Shown here: positions 1-9,035 of the stretch, one piece after another
Layout of the letters: every line of letters begins with the position of its first letter
Position numbering within the stretch: the stretch's first letter is position 1
Assembly: GCA_030407085.1 (NCBI GenBank)
Contig: CM059582.1
Location: 138,983,501-139,047,500 of the forward strand
Origin: Trichopria drosophilae
Taxonomy: Eukaryota > Arthropoda > Insecta > Hymenoptera > Diapriidae
Direction of reading: 5' to 3'
Length of the DNA stretch: 64,000 bases
The notes under the pieces: model-generated
The model's database searches: none
What the model was told of the DNA's origin: nothing
The model's input: only the letters and a program-made list of their open reading frames with translations
Position numbers and translations under genes: made by a program

Positions 1-230
1 AGGTTTTATCTTTAACTGTAATCAAGAAATTGTGTACATTTCTTAATGTAGAGAAAATCTTGTTTTTTTGATATTTTTCCGACAGGATTTTCGGTTTGTA
101 ATAAATTTATCGTTTTTGGTACAGCAGAGCAACTGACGTAAGTGTTTTAATGTGGTTCTTGGTACGTTAAGGGGGGTTCTCATAAATAATGTTTTTTAAT
201 GGGAGTTTCACCGTTACGAGGGACGTAACA
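1..230 (-). repeat. 3' LTR of element 1 (inner 230 bp only)
   Basis: This is a direct repeat of 18510-18739 with three substitutions. On the minus strand the LTR begins TGTTACG at position 230, directly after a purine-rich tract, and the partner LTR ends CGTAACA, so the termini are inverted repeats as expected. About 2.57 kb of this LTR should lie left of the window. Confidence 0.93.
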
Positions 231-871
231 CCGCCCCTCCTGGTTAAAAGTTGGTCCTCTAACTTTTGGAAGCTCGGTTGTAAATGTTATAAATTGATCG
301 CTTAATTGTCGTAGTACATTCTTTTGAAGATATTACAATATTTTACATGGTGGTTCTTCTCGAAGTTTATACATGAGTTGTTATTATATCTATGTTTTCT
401 ATGATATATTTATGTTATTGATCTATAAATATTTCCGATAATTGACATATTGGTATTTACATAGTCAGCAAACAAGTTTTGGTGGTGAGATGACAAATTT
501 GTGTTATTGAAGTAGTCGGGCGATATAAATACGTTATCAACTTTTCGCAATGGTTTTAATGATGTAGGATGGAACAATTTTAATATCGCAGAGATTTCAT
601 GAGTTTAGGAAATTTGGTACAAATATGTTGTTAATTAATGAAAGTGAAAGTATCGCTTTTCATTTTGTAGGTTGTAAGCTTAATTTTTGAAAACGGTTTA
701 GTTTGAAGAATGCATGCAAGTTTTCTTAATGTTCGTTAGTAAGTCTGTGTTTTAAGGTAGTTCATAGGAGTGCGGGTTGTATTTTAATTTAAGCAGCTGT
801 GTTAGTATGAATTTTATTCTACTGTATTTTTCTGAAATAACTAGTAATATAAATTGATTGAAGGGTTGATT
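231..871 (-). other. Polypurine tract and 3' untranslated region of element 1
   Basis: On the minus strand the LTR is preceded by AGGAGGGGCGG (231-241), a good polypurine tract for plus-strand priming. The remaining ~630 bp up to the first small ORF is AT-rich and I see no coding sequence in it. Confidence 0.7.
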
Positions 872-1327
872 TTATTCTGTGTATCCTTCATCACCACTGT
901 CAGGGTCTGAGATGAAATTTTCATGTAATATATCCTTTGTTCGGAATTCATAAATTGTTTTTCCCGGAAGTGTGGGTGGGTTTATTATATTTGCTTGTAT
1001 TAAGTTGTTTATTCGTTGGATGTGTGTATTATGGCAAATAACACATTGCGTTGCTGGTTTAGTTTGTAGTACTTGGCTGTTGCAAAATTCACAATTCATT
1101 GTTCTTCCTCGTTCCGTAGTAATGTGCACGTGAGTTACTTTTGAAAATTGTTTCTTTTCTTCTGGTGGTATCAAGTCGTAGCAGTTTGTACAAGACAAAA
1201 ATTCATCTTTCGTCGTCAACATTTCCTCGGCCGTGTGGCAGATTTCCTTATATTGAATGAGATGTGCCCAAAAGTCTTTTGCTCTTATTGACATTTGGCT
1301 CGAGAGTATATTTATTGGATAGTCCAT
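872..1327 (-). CDS. Small CxxC protein A of element 1, acidic tail
   Basis: The first ATG-initiated product is about 151 aa; the frame is open about 11 codons further upstream without an ATG. Three CxxC pairs lie roughly at residues 46-49, 79-82 and 95-98 of the ATG-started protein (SCTNC, NCEFC, QCVIC), which suggests a zinc-ribbon-like fold. The last ~15 residues are strongly acidic (DPDSGDEGYTE). The CxxC spacing resembles the ORF at 1869-2288, so the two could be paralogues. I do not recognise a named family. It is the gene closest to the 3' LTR, a place where complex retroviruses carry accessory genes. A regulatory role (metal-binding domain plus acidic activation-like tail) is only inference. 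The frame is intact although the large genes of the element are broken. Confidence 0.5.
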   Translation of the reverse strand: MDYPINILSSQMSIRAKDFWAHLIQYKEICHTAEEMLTTKDEFLSCTNCYDLIPPEEKKQFSKVTHVHITTERGRTMNCEFCNSQVLQTKPATQCVICHNTHIQRINNLIQANIINPPTLPGKTIYEFRTKDILHENFISDPDSGDEGYTE

Positions 1328-1868
1328 CTTTCCTATGAGTTGCCAACAAACAGAAAACAAACACTTATTTGACCTATTTTTCCTCTTTTTTTTTGTTGGT
1401 TGATTTTCATTTGCCAGACCTTTTACAATATTTTATGAGATATCTGTAGTGATAATTGCTTATTCTTAAATGCGTCTTAGTTCGACGAGGGTTAGGTTAA
1501 TACCGTGCGAGGGTTTCTTCTTTTGATTTGCAATCTTGTGAACTTGGGTAGTTTGGAAATATAAAAAAAAATTGTTGTGGAGTTTTTAGATTTAACCATT
1601 TCAAGAAAATTTTATCATTGTTATTTGTACATGTCCATCTCTTTTTTTTTATATTATTTTTTTGTTATTTACTTATGAATTTCTAAAATTTTCTTTTTTT
1701 TGGTAAATCTACGCACTGCCATCTACAACGAATGTAGGGCAAATTTTAACCTGCCTGTATGGATAATGGCTAGGCTCAGGCGCAACGCTTACTGACTGAA
1801 GATAAATATAAAAGTGTAAAGAAAATTTATTTAGATTTGAGTCTACAGCCGTTGGTTTTGTTGTTATT
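1328..1868 (-). other. Spacer between the two CxxC ORFs
   Basis: This is AT-rich sequence with poly-T runs. The only points of note are a pyrimidine-rich stretch with a possible acceptor (ATAG, about 1333-1336) just upstream of the ATG at 1327. I see no gene here. Confidence 0.4.
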
Positions 1869-2288
1869 TTAATCCCATGATTCTTCTTGAGTGTCTTCTG
1901 TTTTTCTTAATTCTTTTGTGGGTATGTTGATGCTTGATATGTTTCTTAGTTTTGATTCTAAGTTTTGGTCTTCCTGACACTTCTTGCAGTCTTCTATATT
2001 TTTTATTATCGCTATTTTATTATTGCATAATTTACAGAATTGTGGGAAATGCGATATTTCTTGGCATAATGGACAAGTGTTGATGTATTTATTTATTTCA
2101 ATACGTCTGTGTCGAGGTTTCTTTTGGCCGAATCCTGTTTTTATTTTTAAGTTTTTATGACACATTTTGCATATAGCATAGTTTTCTTTAATGTAATGTA
2201 GTGGTGTCCTTACGCATTTGAGGTCTACTAGGTTTTGGTGGTCTAAGTGATAATGGTTTAATATATTTCTTGATTGTGTGTATTCCAC
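1869..2288 (-). CDS. Small CxxC protein B of element 1, entered through a splice acceptor
   Basis: The 139-codon frame has CxxC pairs at about residues 40-43, 72-75, 85-88 and 101-104 (ICKMC, TCPLC, FCKLC, DCKKC) and an acidic C-terminus (EDTQEESWD). Pairs one to three match the spacing of the ORF at 872-1327 (28 versus 29 residues between the first two pairs). The frame has no ATG near its start. It opens at GTG inside TCCACAG/TGGA, a 3' splice-site consensus with the AG at 2288-2289. If the upstream exon ended in A, the splice would create an ATG across the junction. The same motif and phase occur at 14580. Function is unknown; two-zinc-ribbon nucleic-acid binding is a guess. Confidence 0.5.
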   Translation of the reverse strand: MEYTQSRNILNHYHLDHQNLVDLKCVRTPLHYIKENYAICKMCHKNLKIKTGFGQKKPRHRRIEINKYINTCPLCQEISHFPQFCKLCNNKIAIIKNIEDCKKCQEDQNLESKLRNISSINIPTKELRKTEDTQEESWD

Positions 2289-2498
2289 TGTGGATAATAT
2301 ATTTTTTTTTATTTCAAATTCCGGAAAAATTTGTTTAAGATTGCAAATTTTCAGAAATGGAGTTAGTATTTGTTAATTGGATACATGCAAACAAAAAAAA
2401 AATTGTTTTTCTGTAAGTTGCTGGTTTTCGAATGTCTGTTGTCAAGAGAGAAAAAGGGTATAGTTTTATGGATTAGGCTAGAAAGGCAACTTAAAGGA

Positions 2499-3435
2499 TC
2501 AGAAAGAGGAAAGAATTGGATAATTTTCAATTGTCATTTTTTTTCTTTTGTTTGGTTTAGGTACGTCATAAATTGGTTCGTATTTGATTGTTGTTTGTCG
2601 GTCGTTGAGTTGTTTATTAGTTCCTTGTTTGATCGTCGTTTCTGTCTTTGGTGTTATTATTGGTTGTAATTCTTGGGATAATTCGTCTATCCCATCTTTT
2701 TCCTTGAAGCTAACATGTGTGTTTTCCACTCGTTGTCTTGCAGTTGCACATGTTTTTCTTTCGATTACTATTAGTGTAGCTGTTGCTATTATGATGTAGG
2801 TACCAATTATTAAACCTCCAATTACATAAGTTTCGTAAGGGATTTCTTTTGTTGTTTTTTGGCATTTTTGTAGTTGAATATATACTGGAGAATGTTGATG
2901 GTAGTATATTTCGATTATTTGGTAGATTTTCAGTTGGAGTTGGTGGAGTTGTTGTTGTTTGTATGTATTTTTCTGTGGGGATTTGTGGTGGTGACCAAAT
3001 CGATACTCTACAGTCCTTATGTTGGTATTCTCCTATGTTGACATCTATTATGATTTCTGGCATGTTTCCATGTCGTTGTAATTTTATTTTTCCTGATATA
3101 ATTGGTGTCTTGTATTTGTTAAATCCCACTTCTCCGTCTATCATTTCGAATTTGCTATATTTGCAAGAGTTTTGTGTTTTATAGTTTGCTAATTTTCTGT
3201 AAATTTGTTCGAATCTTTGTCTTGTTGATTTTAATTGTCTACATATTTCTGGAGTCAGTGTGCATGTCGGTTTTTCTTCGACTAACCATTTAATCTTGTT
3301 TTCTTCGCAGTAAGTTCGATTTATTTTGTACGTTTCCTCATATTCGTTTATCAGTATTGGTTCGATGTGTTTACCGACGGTTATTGAACTTAAGTATATG
3401 GGTAGTAAATATTGTATAAGTGCGTTGTTCATCAT
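2499..3435 (-). pseudogene. Second membrane-protein gene of element 1 (frameshifted)
   Basis: The frame starts at a double ATG (3430-3435) followed by a hydrophobic stretch (LIQYLLPIYLSS) that looks like a signal peptide. About 150 ectodomain-like residues follow, with several cysteines, an NRT glycosylation sequon and a Thr/Pro-rich stalk. Around 2850-2875 this frame loses sense, while another frame of the same strand encodes a clear hydrophobic span (IGGLIIGTYIIIATATLIVI) and then an ~80-residue polar tail ending at 2499. The simplest reading is a type I membrane protein broken by a small indel. It lies directly downstream of the envelope gene and is not obviously part of it. I do not recognise the family; a co-envelope or receptor-like role is speculation. 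Confidence 0.5.
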
Positions 3436-3899
3436 GAAATATTTGTGTTTTGACTTGATTTCTTGTTTCTTTTCTGTTATGCCTGTTGAAAGAAAAAATC
3501 ATTTTTGTATTGTTTATGTAGATTTATTTATTTTTTTTTATTTGTTTATCATATAATTAAACTTGTTGTTTGTTATTTCTTTAATGAGAACGCTCTATTT
3601 TCTTTATCTGTGTGGTCTTTAGTTATTTTTTCTTGTTGGGGTTTCTTTACTTCTATCTGATGTTCTAAATTGTTAACTTCTAGTCTAGGATATAACTTTT
3701 CTGTATATTATGGAAGAATATCTTGTTTTATGGGTGCTGTAGGCTTTTTATTTTCGTTATCTTTGATAATTTGTATTTCTTGTAGTTCTATCTGAGGAAG
3801 TGATTGGTAATTTGTGTTGTTATCATTTTTGTTGTCATTTTTATCATTATTTTTGTGATTCCTTTTTGCTAGGTGGAGTAGGAGGTTAGTTACTGAATC

Positions 3900-5783
3900 C
3901 TAAATTGCGCCTATTAGAATGAGAGACCAACCGTAAACGGTGTGTAGTGCGTATCCGTGAATTGCTGTATCGATAACTCCTTTAATTAATTTTATTATCA
4001 ACATTATACCCATGATTCCTTCTGTTGTAGTTCTGAATACCATAAAGTTGTTCCATAGTTTCTCGGTGGCTGATTTGAACATTTTTGCTATTGTGTTTTC
4101 ACTGATCATATTTGCTATTGAGGCTCCCTGGTAATTTGTTATCTGTCCAGTGATACCTCTGGCGATTGTATTTAGTACTGCTGGTTTTTTGGCTGGAAAC
4201 ATTATATGTTCTTTCAGTTTTTTGAGGTCTTCTTGACTGTATATTCCGTTTGTGGCTAAGTTTTCTAAATTTATGTATTGCCAAGTTTGTTTGGTTTGAG
4301 GTTTCAGTTCGTTGGGCTTTTTTGATTCTACTGAGTTTGGAAGTAGTTTATACCAGGCGCTGTTTACCGAATACATAGGGGGAACTAAGCTATTGCAAGT
4401 GATTTGCACGCCTTTATTTATTAATATTCTTGTTTTAGGAGTCATAAACATGCTTTGTTCTTGATATTTAACTGGTAAGTGAGAATAACATTCTTCTGTT
4501 TTCCTGATGCTGACTTCTACTGGTATGCATTTCATTATATAAGCAACTTCACCAGCTGCTATTGCCATATATCCTGGTCCTTTCATTACGTTGTAAGCAA
4601 ATTCGTCAGGGGAGTGACTGATTAATGAAAGAGAATTGTGTAAGACTTGTTTTTCTAGCGCGCATCGTTGTGATACTACATCGTAGTATAGTTGCTTTAT
4701 TTGATTTTTTAAGTGTTTTTCAACGTAGACAAATTTCGAGTTTACATATGTGAAGATGTCGAGGTTTAAGGTATTAATAGGTCGTTTTTTCAAAACTTCG
4801 CCTTTGTTATTTTCTAGTATCATTAATTTTGGGTGTTCTGTAAGAGCTATTTCGTACCCACAGATATGTTTCTTTCCTCTGACAGCTAAAGCAAATGTTA
4901 TTTCTTCGGTTGTTAGGGAATAAATTATTGTTTTGTCTTCGTTGTGTATTTTATCTATTGTACCGTTGTATAGTATGTCATATTTATTAGATCCACAGAA
5001 ATCTTGCGGGATCGGATTCCAGTATGTGCTACCTCCTTCTAAATCTAAACAGCTATGGTCTGTTATTGGGTAAGAAACTCCTGATCTTAAGTGAATTCTA
5101 TTTTCATTTAAGTTTACTCTAGCTTTATACTTTTGTATTAAAATTCTTGCTGTTCCTTATACTATTACATTACTCCATGATCCATATGTATCTGCATATT
5201 CTACACCTTTACAAGTACCATCTACTTGAATAGATCCTGCTATAGTTAAACTAAATGTTTGTATGTAGTTGGTTTTTATTCCGCTTAATATATTCATATT
5301 GATTGTTGTGGTTCCTGTACGGTGCATCTGTTCGCATTCTTCTCTGGAAATTTCTAGAACGTAATTTGCTATACCACCGGAAACGGATGATGTGTGTGAG
5401 TGCATGCCACAATGACTGATTTGTCTGAATATATCTATCTTGCATTGTGTTACTTCTATTTCTTCGTATTCTTTAATTTGTAGTAGTTGAGCTCTGATTT
5501 TATCTATATGTATGTGTTTTCTTTCGATGTCGCATTCTTGTATATTTATTAGAAATATTGTAGATATATTTGAGTTTTTTGATCCACAATCGAAGGCTAT
5601 GAATGCTGTTGCTTTTAATATTGTTGATGCTATTAGCAGAAGTACTTGTATAGGCGCGATTTTTGTTCTACTGGGTATTTCTGAAATATGTATCTTATTT
5701 TTCCATCTTTTATTCTTTGTACAGCGTAATCGTGTGTGTGTGTGTCTGTGTAAGTGTGTGTGATTCTTAAATACTAAAGTCAT
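3900..5783 (-). pseudogene. env: Envelope glycoprotein, chuvirus glycoprotein-like, with in-frame stops
   Basis: The coding frame begins at the ATG near 5783, after a pyrimidine-rich AG (about 5800-5815) that could be the env splice acceptor. A hydrophobic signal-like stretch (VLLLIASTIL) is followed by a cysteine-rich ectodomain with the motif HCGMHSH and, in the C-terminal half, CALEKQVL, GPGYMAIAAGEVAYI and ECYSHLPV. A hydrophobic span (GIMGIMLIIKLIKGVI) and a membrane-proximal end follow. I judge these motifs closest to the chuvirus (Jingchuvirales) glycoproteins captured by insect LTR elements, not to the baculovirus-F-like Env of classical errantiviruses. TAA at 5157-5159 splits the gene without a frame change. 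The frame stops again with TAG at 3900, and the sequence beyond (to about 3720) still looks like a charged tail. As it stands no full-length product can be made. Confidence 0.75.
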
Positions 5784-5824
5784 GCATTTTATAAACTATT
5801 GGAATAAGATAGAATGGTCACCAT

Positions 5825-7337
5825 TTATGTTGGTAATTTTGAGTATTTCAATCTATTAGAATGAACTATTTTTTCTTCATTTTTGATCCTAATTTTTATA
5901 TTTCCATTTTCAAATATTTGTAGGACTTCAAAAGGACCTTGGTATTCATCATCGAATTTATTTATTTTGTGGTTTTTTTGTAAAAATACTGCGTCTCCGA
6001 TTTTCAGTGTTAATGGATTAATTTTTTTATCATAATAGTATTTAGATTTTAGTTTGGCAGTTCTTAGATTTTATTGAGCATATTCTTGGATATCGTAAAG
6101 TTTTGAGGCTAGATCGTGTACGTAATCAGTGTAAATTAGTCGAGTGTCGTCGTCCGTTGGTTTGGCTGATGGTAATTTTTCTGTTCTTCCGAACATTAAT
6201 TCAAATGGGGTGTATTTTGTACCTTCGTGAACGCTGGTATTGTATGAAAATGTAGCTAACTCTAACCATTTATCCCAGTCCGCGTGTTTTTCTGAGAAGT
6301 GTTTTATGTACTCTTTTATTACGTGATGCGATCTTTCTAGAGATCCATTTGATTGGGGATGGAATGCTGTTGTTTTCATTTGTTTAATGTTGAATAATTT
6401 TGCCATTTTTTTCATTATTTTGCTTAAAAAGTTTTTACCCTGGTCTGTTAGTATTGTTTTCGGAGTTCCAAATACACATATAATTCTTTTTACTAGAGCT
6501 TCTGCGATATCTAAAGCGGTTGCTTTTTTTAGAGGAATTGCTATTAAATATTTCGTTAGGTTATCTTGTATTGTGAGTATATTTTCGTAGCCTTCTTCTG
6601 TTTTATTATTTGGAATTACAATATCCATTGCTATTTTTTCTGGCGCTTGTTTGGGTGTGTCTGATATAATCATTGGTTGTTTGGTTTTAATCCTAGTTAG
6701 TTTTTTTAATTGACAGGATTTGCAAGTTTGTATGAATTTTTCGATGTCTGATTTCATATTTTCCCAGTAATAAGTTTGTTTAATTCTTTTTAAAGTTTTG
6801 TTTATTCCTTTATGTCCGCCTATTGGTGTTGAGTGTAATTCTCTCATTATCTCATATCTATCTATTTTATTTACATATTTTATTTTCCCATTGCAGATTA
6901 TTATTTTTGTATTTGAGTTTTTAAACTGTTGTTGTATAATTCCTAATACGCTAAACCATTCTACACCTGCTATATTGTCTGATTTTGAGATACTAAGGGT
7001 TTGCAATTCAAGTTTGTTTGCTTCTTTTTTTAGTGCCTTGATAAGGGTTTTTATATTATTTTGTACCGTTAATTGACTTTCTCCTGCAGTTGCAATTACT
7101 GGAAGTGCTATGTGATATTTGTTGTTTTTCTTGGTGATTGCAACTTTGTTTAGTTTTATGTTATCAAATTTTGGTAACTCGTTTTTTGTTTTCAATTCTA
7201 TTGAACCTTTATCGCAAGGTAATCCTGTTAAGGTTATAAAGTATGCTATATTGTCTTTTTGCTTGTATAAGTGATTTTTTATTTCTATTATATTTTTGTG
7301 ATATTTACTTTTTCCGGTTTGGTTTTCTTCATCATCA
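5825..7337 (-). pseudogene. pol: pol of element 1: integrase part
   Basis: The frame runs from the nested solo LTR (7337) to TAA at 5825, with one in-frame TAA at 6071. Visible are the HHCC zinc-binding module (ELHSTPIGGH ... CKSCQ), a DDE catalytic core (MDIVIP, LTDQGKNF, and the E in NGSLERSH) and, after the internal stop, a C-terminal module with YQGPFEV, the GPY/F type. An N-terminal ~100-residue segment before the zinc module resembles the corresponding segment of element 2. It catalyses insertion of the cDNA into host DNA. The insertion at 7337 separates it from RNase H. Confidence 0.88.
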
Positions 7338-8308
7338 TGTAACCTACACGTTTTCTCCCGTGTGGTTAATAATTATAATTCTCGGAATTATCAAATCTGC
7401 AGGCTCTGATCAATTGTAGATCTATAATACACACACACAGACGGCACAAGGAAAGGGTCTTGTAAATAAAAATATAAGTCGTTTATATAGAAACAAAATA
7501 TTTATTAAATACGACCTTGACCTTAACCTTACACTATTAATATTTATGATGACTTAAATCTACGCGTACGAGAGTTTGAATACTCGGAATCTAGAAAAGA
7601 AAATGATTAGTAAATAAATGGAATTAATTTGCAAGTCCGGATTAGCAGCTTGTAACTAAGTGTGGAGCAGAAATTTAGCGGACGACGGGATCGCCTCGGC
7701 GATCGCGCTACCGAGATTTATTTTCCCGATTAGTCCAGCCGTCGCCCTCAGCGGGGTCCGGAACAAGACTAATTCCTTCAAAATAAAATAAAAATAATTA
7801 ATTTCCTTATGCGATTTACACGCCGAGATCGCCCAAGTTCCTCTCAGCGAGGATACCTAGTGCGAGGATCTAGGAGAGCCGTGCCGGGATCCCTCAGCGG
7901 GAGTCCTGGGCGAGACTTGGAAACGGAGATCGCCAAAGTCCCTCTCAGCGAGGAGACCGAGTGCGAGGAGTGAAGGAAGTCGTGCCAAGATCCCTCAGCG
8001 GGAGTCCTGGGCGAGACTGGGATCGGGAGGAGGCTTCAAGCCAGGCACTTCTCAGCGAAGAGCTGGACGAGAAATGCTCGTCTTGAGAGTTTCCTGGAAC
8101 AGGTCGACTCCTATCCCCTCTCTTGATGCCGTGACGTCATGTCCTCTCTCTGAAATCGAGCATGCGCACCACAAGACAGGACGAATAAGACCACCGCTCG
8201 GTCCCACCCGAAAGCCTCAGGGACGCAACTTAAAATAAAAGTGCCCTGGCCCTTAAATTAAAGACAAAAACACAAAAGGAGCTACGGCCCTGCGTTGTGG
8301 AGGTTACA
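7338..8308. repeat. Nested solo LTR (971 bp) inside pol of element 1
   Basis: The sequence begins TGTAACCT and ends AGGTTACA (perfect 8-bp terminal inverted repeats, TG..CA). It is flanked on both sides by ATCATCA (7331-7337 and 8309-8315); because the flank is repetitive the TSD is 4 or 7 bp. It interrupts the pol reading frame, which resumes on the other side. Inside are a ~102-bp tandem duplication (about 7824-7924 and 7925-8025) and many copies of the heptamer CTCAGCG. It matches none of the other LTRs in the window, so it belongs to a fifth LTR family whose internal part was lost by LTR-LTR recombination. Its orientation is not settled. Confidence 0.88.
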
Positions 8309-9035
8309 ATCATCAGAGTCTCCATCGGTATCTTCAAAAGTTTGTTTTGTGTAATTCATTGTTACTTCGTCCTCGTCTGGTACAGAATATGCTTTATTTT
8401 CGTAATTTTTGTCTTTATTTGTCTTATTGTTGGTTTGTGAGTTTTGTGGAGTTTTAGTAGGTTGGTATTTCATTTGTTTTTCTAATTCCTTCCTTTTTCT
8501 TTGGTTTTTATTGTTTACTTGTAATCTTTCTGGTTGCCGCGTATTGCGTGTACTCCTCCGTAATGCTAATATTTCGTTTTGGTAAGTTTGTTTTGTGTTT
8601 TCTGGTAGTGCAGAATCATAGTTAATAGTTGTTTCATTTTTATTTTCGTAGTTTTGATTTTGGCATTCGTCGTATGTGTGGTTAAGTTTATTGCAATTGC
8701 TTCAAAATGAAATGTTAGCGGGTAAGGTATATCGATGGCCATTATAGTTAACTTTAATAGTTGAGTCTTTAGGTGGTTTGATATTGTATATTGGGTTGTT
8801 TAAAACAACTTGTTTGCAAATATTTCGTTCGTTTAGTATTTGTTTACTTTTTACAAATTTTATAGGGCTTAGTTGTTGTGTTTCTTGGTAAAAATAATGC
8901 CATTTGTCGCCATTACCTATGTATCCTAAACCTTTTCTATCTGTTTGTGTTTTTAATTTGATTGGGTTTTTAATTCCTTGATTGTATTTTCAATTCCTGC
9001 TCCTTTCCATCCCATCTTATTCATCATTCTTGATA
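8309..9035 (-). pseudogene. pol: pol of element 1: G-patch and basic linker between RNase H and integrase
   Basis: After RNase H the product shows KMGWKGAG and then, in a neighbouring frame, NPIKLK and DRKGLGY. Together these have the spacing and key glycines of a G-patch RNA-binding motif (about 8921-9035). The frame change is a one-base shift in an A-run near 8975. The linker then continues for about 210 codons, rich in Asn/Lys and containing a basic RRSTRNTRQPERL stretch and an acidic end, to the nested solo LTR. TGA at 8702-8704 is in frame. G-patch motifs are known at the C-terminus of betaretroviral proteases, so finding one at the RNase H/integrase boundary is notable. Confidence 0.6.

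Noticed and set aside
5710..5765. (GT)n-like tract at the start of env as a Z-DNA or regulatory element
   Set aside because: It is short and interrupted and encodes the first residues of the env frame; nothing supports a function.
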